Assembly: GCF_027409185.1 (NCBI RefSeq)
Contig: NC_084469.1
Coordinates: 30,804,293-30,868,292, forward strand
DNA: 64,000 nucleotides
Source: Cynocephalus volans
Taxonomy: Eukaryota > Chordata > Mammalia > Dermoptera > Cynocephalidae
Direction: 5' to 3'
This document shows, piece after piece, positions 1-10,676 of this stretch. The notes under the pieces are model-generated. The model did no database searches and had not been told where the DNA came from. It saw nothing but the letters and a program-made list of their open reading frames with translations. Position 1 is the first letter of the stretch, and each line of letters opens with the position of its first letter. The translations under genes and the position numbers were made by a program.

Positions 1-2134
1 TACATAACCTACTCCATAAAACTGGAAAAGCACCTACGCCATTAGATGTGCAGATATCAACACAGGGGTATAAGAAACATGAAAAAGCAAGAAAACATGA
101 CAGTCACAAAGGAACACAATAAGTCTCCAATAACAGACACCAAAGAAAAGAACAGTTATGAAATGCCTGTAGAAAAATTTCAAATAATGACCTTAAGAAA
201 ACTCAACAAGATACCAGAGAACACAGACAAACAATTCAAGAAAAATCAGAAAAATAAGTCATGATCTGAAGAGAAATTTAAAAAAGAGATAGATATAATA
301 AATATATATATATAGGAGCTGAAGAATTTAATTAATGAAATAAAAAATACAATTGAGAACTTCAGTAATAGAATACATCAAGCAAAAGAGAGAATTTCTG
401 AGCTTGAAGACAGATCTTTTGAAATTGCCCAGAGGAGAAAATCAAACAAGAATGAAGAAAGCCTACAAGATGTATGAGAATCCATTAAGCAAACAAATAT
501 TTGAATAATAGGTGTTCCAGAGGGAGCAAAGATGGAAAAAGGCACAGAAACCCTATTTAATAAAATAATAGCTGAAAATTTCCCAAGTACTGGAAGAGAG
601 ATGGACATCCAGATTCAGGAAGCTCTAAGGTCCCCAATTAGAAGCAACCCAATAAGATCCTAAGGCACATCATAATAAAACTGTTAAAAGTAAAGACAAA
701 GAATTCTAAAAGCTGCAAGAATAAAGCATCAAGTCATATATAAGGTAATCGCCATTATACTATCAGCAGATTTCTCAACAGAAACCTCTCAGGCCAGGAG
801 AGAATGAGATAATATATTCAAAGTCCTGAAAATAAAAAACTGTCAGTCAAGAATAAATTATCCAGAAAAGCCATCCTTCAGAAACAAGATAGAAATAAAG
901 ACCTTCCCAGACAAGCAAAAGCTAAGGGAATTCATCACTACAGGAAATACTTAGGGGGATGCTAAAACTGGAAATGAAAAGACAAAAATTACTATCATGA
1001 AAAAGTACAAAACTCACTTGCAGATATAAATTCATAATTCAAACTCCGAACACCCCACTGAGGTAATGATACTATGTAAATCCTTCAATTCTCTATTATG
1101 AACATTTAAAAACAAAATGGTCAAAAAATTACAACAGCTACAATTAGTGGTTAAGAAATATACAATAGATACAAACATAAATTAAGGCAACAAAAATATA
1201 ATTGAGGAAAGGGAGTATTGTCATACAACTAGAGTATTTTCATACAACTAAGGTTAAGTTGCTATAAGCTTAAATCAGTTTATTATAACTACAAGACTAT
1301 ATGTTGGCCCCAAGGTAACCACAAAAAAAAAGAAATTACAGCAGAAACACAAATGACAAAGAGAAAGAAAACAAAGCATAGCACCACAGAAAACCACCAG
1401 ACATAAAGGAACTAAGGTTCTACAAAAAACAGAAAACAACAAAATGACAGAAACAAATTCTCACATACTAGTAATAACCTGAACCTGAATGTCAATGGAC
1501 TAAACTCTCCAGTTAAAAGATATGGAGTAGCTAAATAAATTTTTTTTTAAAGACTGTAAGTGAAGGGTTGGGAAAAGATATTCCATGCAAATGGAAACCA
1601 AAAGTGAGTGGGAGTAGCCATACTTATATCAGACAAAATATACTTTAAATCAAAAACTATAGAAAAAGACAAAGACAGTCATTATATAATGACAAAGGGA
1701 ACAATTCAACAAGAGGACATAACAATTGTTAATATATATGCACCTAACACCAGAGTACCTGGATATATAAAGCAAACATTATTAGACCTAAGGGGAAAGA
1801 TAGATTGCAATTCAATAATAGTAGGGGACTTTAAAACCCTGCTTTTAACAATGAACAGATCATCTACACAGAAAATAAACAAAAATTTGACTTAAACTGC
1901 ACCACTGACCAAACGGACATTACAGATATTGACAGAACATTCCATCCAACAGCTGCAGAACACACATTCTTCTCAACTACACGTGGAACATTATCCAGGA
2001 TAGATCATATGTTAGTCCACAACACAAGTCTACACAAATTTTAAAAGACAGGGTTAGTATCAAGCATCTTTTTTGCCCACAATGGTCAAAACAACATACT
2101 CCTAAACAAACAATGGATTAATGGAGAAAGCAAA

Positions 2135-2282
2135 AGAGGACTAGCCAAGTTAGCTCACTTGGAAGAGTGTGGTATTGGTAATGCCAAGTTCACAGGGTTG
2201 GATCCCTGGATCAACCAGCCACCAAAAAATCCCCCCCAAAAAAACCCAAAAACAAACAAACAAAAACAAAGAAAGAAAGTAA
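2135..2282 (+). mobile_element. tRNA-derived SINE inside the old L1
   Basis: The element starts near GGACTAGCCAAGTTAGCTCA, a tRNA-Ile-like A-box segment. A B-box-like GGGTTGGATCCC follows near 2197-2208, then a C- and A-rich tail of AAAC units. Imperfect duplicated flanks (GAGAAAGCAAAAGAGG before, AAGAAAGTAAAAGGG after) look like a target-site duplication in ORF2. This resembles the Dermoptera t-SINE family. Confidence 0.75.
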
Positions 2283-2415
2283 AAGGGAAACTAAAAAGTT
2301 CCTTGAGACAAACAAGAATGGAAACATATCATACAAAAACCTATGGGATACAACAAAAGCAGTTCTAAGAAGAAAGTTTATAGCAATAAATGCCTATATC
2401 AAAAAAGAAGAAATT

Positions 2416-2566
2416 TTTTAAAATTTTAAATTATTTCTCAATATACATTGCAGTTGATTTTCATGCCCCTTTATCCATTCCCCTCCACCCCCTCCCCTAC
2501 CCCTCACATCATATCTGTTCACTTGACTGAAAAAGTTCAAGGAACTTTTGTGATTGTTTTGTCTAA
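2416..2566 (-). mobile_element. Severely 5'-truncated young-type L1 3' end
   Basis: The sequence matches the 3' UTR of the - strand L1 at 10461-10676: the AATATACATTG..GTTGATT start, then a C-rich stretch (polypurine tract on the - strand), then the GTTCACTTGACT region. Short direct repeats AAAAAAGAAGAAAT flank it (2402-2415 and about 2567-2580). About 150 bp were inserted into ORF2 of the old L1. Confidence 0.75.
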
Positions 2567-5500
2567 AAAAAGAAGAAATATTTCTAATAAATAGCCTTAC
2601 AATACACCAAAAGGAACTAGAAAAACAACAACAAAATAAACCCAAAATTGGCAGAAGGGAAAAATAATAAAGCTCAGTGCAGAAACAAGTGAAACAGAAA
2701 CTAAAAAAATAAATAAATTAGAAAAATCAGTGAAAGAGTTGGTTTTCTGAAAAGATAAACAAATTGACAAACCTTTAGCCATACTAACCAAGAAAAAAAG
2801 AGACGATTCCAATAAAATCAGAAATGAAAAAGATATCACAACTGATACCACATAAATACAAAAGATCAGAGACTATTATGAACAACTATATGCCAACAAA
2901 TTTGACAACACAGAAAAAATGGATAAATTCCTGAAAAAATACAATCTACCAAGATTAAATTATGAAGTAGAAAATCTGAACAGACCAATAACAAGTGAGG
3001 AAATTGAACTAGTAATACAAAGTCTTCCTTTAAAGAAAAGCCCAGCACCAATGGCTTCACGTTGAATTCTACCACACATTTAACCAAGAACTAATACCAA
3101 TTCCCTTCAGACTAGTCCAGAAAATTTAGGAGAAGGCAATACTTCCCAACTCATTTTATGAAGTCAATATTACACTGATTCCAAAACCAGACAAGGATAC
3201 AACAACAACAAAAAGAAAATCACAGGCGAATATCCCTGACGAACATAGACACAAAAATTGTCAACAAGATACCAGCAAACCAAATCCAACAGCACATTAA
3301 AAAGATAATTTCACCATAATCAAGTGGGCTTTATCCCAAGGATGCAAAGATGCTTTAACATATGCAAATCAATAAGTGTGATACACCACATTAACAGAAA
3401 GACAAAAACCATATGATCATTTCAATAAACACACAAAAAGCATTTGACAAAACTCAATATTCCTTCATGATTAAAAATGCTTAACAAACTAGGTATTGAA
3501 GGTACCTCAATATAATGAAGAATATATAGGACAAACCCACAGCTAACATCATACAAAATCGGGAAATGCTGAAAATTTTCCCTCTAACATCAGGAATAAG
3601 ACAAGGATGCCCACTTTCACCACTTCTATTCAACATAGTATTGGAAGTCCTAGCCAGAGCAATTAGACAAGAGAAAGAAATAAAAGGCATCCAAATTGGA
3701 AAGGAGGAAGTCAAACCGTCCCTGTTAGCAGATAACATAATTTTATATATAAAAAACTCTAAAGACTCCACCAAAAAACTGTTAGAATAAACAATTTCAG
3801 TAAAGTTGAAGAATACAAAATCAACATATAAAAGTCAATAGCATTTCTATATAGTAATAGTAAACTTTTTGAAAAAGAAATTAAGAAAACAATTCCTTTT
3901 ACAACTACAAAAAAAATTAGATACCTATGAATAAACTTAACAAAGGAGGTGAAAGACCTCTGCAATGAAAACTGCAAAACTTTGAAGAAATTGAAGAGGA
4001 CATAAATAAATAAAAGATATCCCATGTCCATGGACTGGAAGAATTAATACTGGTAAAACGGCTATCCTACCCAAAGTAATCTACAAATTTAATGCAATCC
4101 TCTATCAAACAACCAATGACATTCTTCACAGAAATAGAAAAAGGAATCCTAAAATTCAAATGAAATTTAAAAAGACCCTGAATAGCCAAAACAATCCTGA
4201 AAAAAAACATAAAGCTGGAGGCATCATGCTACCTGACTTCAAATTATACCAAACTGCATGGTACTGGCATAAAAACACACACAGAGACCAAGGGAACAGA
4301 ATTAGTGAGCCCAGAAATAAATTCATGCACCTACAGCTAACTGATCTTTAATAAAGATGACATCGGGGAAAAGACAGTATCTTCAGCAAATGGTGCTGGG
4401 AAAACTGGAAATCCACAAGCAGAAGAATGAGACTAGACCCCTATCTCTTACCACATACAAAAATCAACTCGAAAGGATTAAAGATTTAAATGTAAAACCC
4501 AAAATTATGAAACTACTAGAAGAAAACATAGGGGAAATGATCCACATCATGGGGCTGGGCAAGGATTTTTTAAATAAAACTTCAAAAGCACAAGCAATAA
4601 AAGCAAAAATAGACAAATGGGATTACATCAAATTTAAGAGCCTTTGTACATCAAGGGTAACTGCTAACAGAGTCAAGAGACAACCTACGGAATGGGAGAA
4701 AATATTTGCAAACTATACATCTGACAATGGGTTAATATCGAAAATATATAATGAACTAAAAAGAAAAAACAAAACAAAACAATATACATATTGTCATATA
4801 TACTGGAACTTAAACAACTCAACAGCACAAAAACAAATATCTCAGTTAAGAAATGGGCAAAGGATCTTAATAAATATTTCCCAACAGAAGACGTAGAAAT
4901 AGCCAACAGGAATATGAAAAATGCCCAACATCACTAATTATCAGGGAAATGCAAATCAAAACAACAGTGAGATATTACCTCACTCTAGTTAGAATGGCTA
5001 TTATCAAAAAGACAAAAGAAAACAAATGTCGGTGAGGAAGTGCAGAAAATGGAACACTTGCACTGTTGCTTACAATGTAAACTAGTACAGCCATTATGGA
5101 AAACAGTATGGAGGTTACTCAAAAAATTAAAAATATAACTACTATATGATCCAGCAATCCCACTACTGGATATACTCTCAAAGGAAATGAAGTCAGTATG
5201 TCAAAGAGATATCTGAACTCTCATGTTTACTGTAGCACACTTTACAATACCCAAGATATGCAATCAACCTAAGTATCCAAGAATGAATGGATAGATTTTT
5301 TTAAATGTGGTATTGATACAAATGCAATAACATTCAGCCATGAAAAAAAAATAAAATACTGTCATTTGTAGCAAAACAGATGGACTTGGAGGCCATTATG
5401 TTAAGTGAAGTACGCCAGACACAGAAAGACAAATACCACGTGATCTCACTCACATGTGGAATCTAAAAAAAACAAAGGAATTGATATTATAAAGACAGTA

Positions 5501-5749
5501 GAACAGTGGTTACAAGAGACTTGGTGGTAGGGTTTGGGGTGTAGGCAGGACAGGAAGAGGTTGGCCAATTGGTACAAAATTACAATGAGATGAGAAGAAT
5601 AAGCTCTGGTGTTCTATTGCACAAGGTGCAATATGGTTAACAGTTAAATTCTGTATATTACATAAGAGCTAGAGAGGTTTTTGAATGTTTTCACCAGAAA
5701 GAAATAAGCATGTACAATTATAATGTGTCAATTAAAATTTTAAAAATTG

Positions 5750-8408
5750 GGGAGCTCCAGTCAAGATGGCAGAATAGATGGTTCCCAGCGTCACTCTCTC
5801 CCACAAATTAACAACTATAAAAATGTAACATCAGCCAAGCTGGGCCGCTGGAGCTCAGGGGAAGAGGAGGAGAGACCTACAGAGTTCACGAAGGCAGGAG
5901 AAACTATGATGAGAGAAAGAAAAAGCTGTTCTGAGCATTTCGGGCCACAGCTGCTTTAAGGCTCAAGCTGATGAGCACATGGAACAGGAGCCGACAGAAG
6001 CTGCAGCTGTGCCCTTCAGATGGAGTTATTTGGAGGCAGCAGGAGAGAAGAGGGCCTTGGTGGCCCCCAGAACAGCAAGACCACTAATAGGTTTCCCATG
6101 GACCCACGCAGGAGCAAGGAGCCAGAACAACTTAAAAAAGGGAGCCATTCAGAGGCCGGTGAGTCATCACAAGGGACCAGGGCAGGGCCCATCCCATGGG
6201 AAGTGTTTGGAGCATCGGCAGTGGGCGAGATAGGAATACTGGGAGAACACTGGGACACAGCAAGGACAGACGTCACCTGCCCGCCAATCAGCACAGGACC
6301 ACTCAGGGGAGAATGGTCAGGAATGCAGAATTGCATGGCATACAGTTTGATGAAAAAACTCAGGCCCAGATCAGAGATTCTACAGAACACAGATCCACTG
6401 GATCTCTGGAGAGCCTGAAGTACCTACAAGATCAACCACTAAACCCTGAGCTGCACAAAAAGCCTTCCCTAGGGAAAGAACAGCAAAGTAGCACTTTAAA
6501 CAACCACACAGCTCAAGTACTGGTTCTCACAGGAAGTTCCCCTGTGTTAGAAGCAAAGGACAAAAAATTAGTTCCAGCCCAGGCACACCACCAGCACCTT
6601 AGGGCCTGCCTGGGAAACAGAGGCTTGGATCTGGGGACCTGACCCCACTCCCACTTCCAGGCAAACCGTGCCAGTGCCTTGGGGCCAGCCCAGGTACATG
6701 AGGCATGGAGAAAGGGACTGGACCCTCCTCCCACAACCAGGCATACCATGCCAGCACCTTGGAGCCTGCCCAGGGGACCAAGGCATGGAAAAGGGGACCG
6801 GACCTCTCTCCACAATCAGGCATACTACATCCGCACCTCGGGGCCCACCCAGGGACCCAGGGCATGAAGAAGGTGACTGGACCACCTTCCCACAACCAGG
6901 CACACTGAGCCAACACCTTGGGGCCCACCAAGGGACCCAGGGTATGGAGTCGGGGACCGGACCACCCTCCCACAACCAGGCACAACATGCCAGCACCTCA
7001 GAGCCCACTCAGGGACCCAGGGCATGGAGAACGGAACCGAACCTCTCTCCCACAACCAGGCACACTGCGCCAGCACCTTGGGGCCCACCTGGGGACCCGA
7101 GCACTAGAGAAGGGGACCAGACCTCTCTCCCACAACCAGGCACACCATGCCAGCGTCTCAGAGCCCACCCAGGGACCCAGGGCATGGAGAAGGGGAATGG
7201 ACCTCTCTCCCACAATGAGGCACACCACACCAGTACCTCGGGGCCCACCCAGGGACCCGAGGCATGGAGAAGGGGACTGGACCACCCTCCCACAACCAGG
7301 CACACCAAGCCAGTGCCTTGGGTCCTGCCCAGTGACCCAAGGCATGGAGCCAGGAACCAGACCCTCCTCCCACAACAAGGCACACCACACCAGCACCTCA
7401 GGGCCCACCCAGGGACCCGAGACAAGGAGAAGGGAAACAGACCTCTCTCCCACAACAAGGCACACTGCGACAGCACCTTGGGGCTCACCTGGTCCAGAGG
7501 CATGCAGAAGGGGACTGGACCTCTTTCCCACAACCAGGCACACCAAGTCAGTGCCTTGGGTACCACCCAGTGACCTGAGGTATGGAGGTAGGGACCAGAC
7601 CCTCCTCCCACAACCAGGCACTTGGCGTCAGCACCCTGGGGCCTGCCCAGAGACCCAGGGCATGGAGAAGCGGACCAGACTGCCCTCCCTCAGCCAGGCA
7701 CACCATGCCAACACCTCGGGGCCCGCCCAGGGAGCTGGGGCACAGAGAAGGAGACCAGACCCCTCTCCCACAACCAGGCACACCAAGCCAGCTCCTTGGG
7801 TCTCACCCAGTGACCTGAGGCATGGAGAAGGGGACCAAACACACCCCACAACCAGGCATACCGCCAGTGCCAAGGAGCAAACCAAAAACAGCACCCCCAC
7901 GTGGATGGCCCACCACAGCCACCACAATAACCATGGCTGCCGCAAAAGCAGCTAAATGCCACAACCATGACGCAGATGGTCCACCAACCACTGGAGTGCA
8001 TTCACACAAGAAGAGTCACCAGCAGAGACAAAGAAAAGAAGAGGATGTCTGTTTCCACAAACCCCATTTCAGAGTGACAGAAGAAGTATCTGCTCTATGG
8101 TAATATTGGGGGACCTGATCACATCTCTCAGCATTGGATGGATCATGTAGGCAACAAATTAACAGAGTAACCATTATTCTTTCAGAAGGAGAGAAGAAAT
8201 CTAGGGCAATTAGAGGGGGGAGGGGGAGGGGGAGGCCATCGGGAAAAGGGAGAGATTTCCAGGGGCATAAAGAATAATTACAATTTGTAACAATATGTAT
8301 GCTAGTAATATTCATTTAATCAACATATCTCAATGTTCAACCCCCAAAATATGTATAATCAATTTTGATTCAATAAATAAAATAAATTTTTTTTTAAAAA
8401 TAATAAAA
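5750..8408 (+). mobile_element. Composite non-autonomous VNTR retrotransposon (SVA-like architecture)
   Basis: The 2.66 kb element is flanked by perfect 17-bp direct repeats TAAAATTTTAAAAATTG (5733-5749 and 8409-8425), so it was inserted as one unit into the old L1 tail. Its 5' end carries GTCAAGATGGC, the YY1-type motif that sits at L1 5' ends. It then has about 0.8 kb of GC-rich sequence, a 16-17 unit 80-bp tandem array (about 6587-7870), a region ending in a short match to L1 ORF2 endonuclease (about 8106-8172, GGGGACCTGA..GGATCATGTAGGCAA), a G-rich polypurine tract (8213-8233) and an A-rich tail with AATAAATAAAATAAA. No conserved protein is encoded; long reading frames here are tandem-repeat artefacts. 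It may be an internally deleted L1 with a VNTR-bearing 5' UTR. Family name unknown to me. Confidence 0.8.
6587..7870 (+). repeat. 80-bp VNTR array, about 16 units
   Basis: The landmark CACAACCAGGCA recurs at about 6731, 6811, 6891, 6971, 7051, 7131, 7211, 7291, 7371, 7451, 7529, 7609, 7689, 7769 and 7847: strict 80-bp spacing with two 78-bp units. Units also share CCAGGGACCCAGGGCATGG and AGAAGGGGAC motifs and diverge by point changes. Three units (starting about 7302, 7540 and 7780) share a GTGCCTTGGGT..CCCAGTGAC subtype every third unit, indicating higher-order duplication. Confidence 0.95.
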
Positions 8409-8500
8409 TAAAATTTTAAAAATTGAATAAGCTTGTCCACATTAAAGAATACATACCCATTGTACAAGTGAAAGGTATGGAAAGTGAAGAGAAATTAATA

Positions 8501-8586
8501 TACAAGGGTCTTCACATAGCTCATGGAAAGATTCACATTATCTTTAAATTCTATTTTTCCCCAAACTTTTTGATGTACCCTTATAT
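8501..8586 (+). mobile_element. Mariner-derived MITE (copy A)
   Basis: An approximately 85-bp palindromic element with ends TACAAGGGTCTTC and its complement GTACCCTTATA. It belongs to the same family as the copies at 9876, 24426 and 49475, whose ends match the mariner at 45642-46960. Confidence 0.75.
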
Positions 8587-8709
8587 AGGCATCATTTTAT
8601 TAGAAACAACATTTTTTTAAATTTATACCGTAACCTTTATAATATCAATTGTTATAACACTCTTTCAGAGAATAAAAGTAACTTATCTAAAAATTGTGAA
8701 GACCCTTCA

Positions 8710-10411
8710 AACTGTTGGACATAATCAATTATGGGAGGAGTGAGACTACAGAGGCCGTGGAGAGAAGTTAGAAAACTGGTCTTCCCTGGAAGCCAAAGTC
8801 ATATAAAAGAAGGGAAACTGTTAGAGTAGAGAAGCACAATGACAGAAAAGAAAAGACAACATGGTAATTATAAGAGAAATAAACTAAAATTCTCCTCTCC
8901 CTCATCAAATGCCTGTGGGGACACGGAAACCTGTGATTTAAAAATATTTAGGCTAAGGTTGTCCAGCAATTACTAAGGAACTTAAAGATCTCCATAGGCT
9001 ATACATTACAAGAAATGCTACAGAAAGTTCTTCAAATTGTAACAAAAAGATGCAAAACAGCTACATAAGAGCCTAAGAAAATATAAAATTCAATAGTAAA
9101 GGTAAATACATAGAGAAAAACAAAATACTGTATTTACTATGACAGTGGTGGGTAAATCACTTTTAATTCAAGCATAAAAGTTAAAACAGAAAAGTATTTT
9201 TAAAAAACTATAACTAAATTATGGTAATGGATACACAATATAAGCAAATGCAAATTGTGACATCAATAGCATATAATGTTGTGGGGGAAGAGGTAAGTGT
9301 TGTTTTCTTATATGCAAGTGAAGTTAAGTTGCTATCAGCTTAAAATAGACTGTTACAACTATAAGATATTGTATTTAAGTCCCATGGTAACCACAAAAAT
9401 GCCTATAGAAGTTACACAAAAGAAAAAGAAAAAGGAAACGAAGATAATCAATTTAAAAAAACAACAATAAAACAAAGGAAGACAACATGAAAAAAGGAAC
9501 AAAACAATTACAAGACAAACAAAAAACAGTAAATACTTCCCTATCAATAATTACTTTAAATGTAAATGGATTAAACTCCCCAGTCAAAATATATAGAGCT
9601 GCTGAATGGATTAAAGACCAAGATCCAACCATATGCTGTCTACAATAAACTCACCCTAGATTCAAAGATACACATAGGATCAAAGTGAAGGTAAGGAAAA
9701 AGATATTCCATGAAAATGGCACCGAAAAGAAAACAGGAGTGGCTACATTTATATCAAACAAAATAGACTTTAAGTCTATTTAATAGACTTAAAACTGTCT
9801 CTAGAGACTGAGAAGGTCATTATATAACAATAAAAGGGTCAATTCAAAAAGGAATATGTAAAAATTGTAAATATATACAAGGGTACTTCAAAAAGTTCAT
9901 GAAAAAATAGAATTGAAAGATAATACAAATCCTTCCTTGAACTTTTTGAAGACCTCTTGTATGTATCCAACATCAGAGCACCAAAGTATATAAAGTGAAT
10001 ATTGTCAGATCTGAAAGGAGAAATTGGCAGCAATACAATGATAGGAGAAGATTTCAGTACTCCATTTTCAATAATGAATAGAATATTTTAACAGAAAATC
10101 ATAACAACACTATACATCAAATAGACCTAACAGACATATATGTGTATAGAACTTGCCACCCAACAGCAGAAGACCATACATTCCTCTCATCCACGCAAAG
10201 AACATTCTCCATGATAGATCACATGTTAGGTCACAGAATCAGACTTAAATTTACAAAGATCAGAACCACACCAAGTACTTTTTCTGACCACAATGGTATG
10301 AAATTAGAAATCAATAACACTAAAAAATGGAAAAATTCACACATATGTGGAAGCTAAATAACATGCTCTTGATCAATCATTTGGTCAAAGAGAGAATCAA
10401 AAGGAAATTTT

Positions 10412-10412
<1 letters not shown>
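8710..10412 (+). mobile_element. Second old L1, 5' portion (end of ORF1 to ORF2 endonuclease)
   Basis: The recognisable start is the ORF1 3' end (ACAAGAAATGCTACAGAAAG near 9009). An inter-ORF region follows, then the ORF2 endonuclease domain from about 9541 (ITLNVNGLNSPVK-like) through SDHNGMKLEINN at about 10285-10320. Stops and indels are frequent. ORF2 stops abruptly at AAAGGAAATTTTTA (10400-10412), where the young L1 pair begins, and resumes at 22480. The exact left boundary is unclear. Confidence 0.8.
9876..9961 (+). mobile_element. Mariner-derived MITE inside old L1 ORF2 (copy B)
   Basis: An 86-bp palindrome: ACAAGGGTACTTCAAAAAGT at the left and ACTTTTTGAAGACCTCTTGT at the right. It interrupts the codons of the endonuclease motif (N-I-Y-A-P-type sequence) at a TA dinucleotide, so it inserted after the L1 was in place. 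Confidence 0.85.
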
Positions 10413-10467
<55 letters not shown>

Positions 10468-10618
10468 ATTTTGTCGATATACATTGTAGCTGATTAATGC
10501 TCCCCATCACCAAAACCTCCCTCCCTTCTCCCTCCCCCCCTCCCCCCCAACCATGTCCTTTCTGTTTGCTTGTCGTATCAACTTCAAATAATTGTAGTTG
10601 TTATATCTTCTTCCCCCC

Positions 10619-10657
<39 letters not shown>

Positions 10658-10676
10658 TGAATTTATATATTAATTT

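Larger units (their letters stand above)
1..5749 (+). mobile_element. Old L1 element (ORF1 part, ORF2, 3' end), decayed
   Basis: An L1M-type element enters from the left edge. The ORF1 start region is near 70-260 (MKKQENMTVTKEHNK) and coiled-coil and RRM remnants run to about 950. After an inter-ORF stretch, ORF2 runs from about 1490 to 5460 with endonuclease traces (NIYAPNTRVPGYIK near 1730), RT traces ([20 protein letters not shown] near 3595) and C-terminal pieces (4357-4896). Many stops and frameshifts break it; the RT catalytic FADD reads LADN at about 3727. The 3' UTR ends at the A/T-rich tail near 5749. It carries a SINE at about 2135 and an L1 3' fragment at about 2416. Confidence 0.9.

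Noticed and set aside
6587-7870. Regular direct repeats resembling a CRISPR array
   Set aside because: The units are contiguous 80-bp tandem copies without unique spacers, in a mammalian genome inside a retrotransposon.
6918-7955. Long open frame (345 codons) and antisense frames across 6500-8000
   Set aside because: They follow the 80-bp tandem repeat and recur in several frames and on both strands. The peptide is a repeating translation of the VNTR with no known domain.
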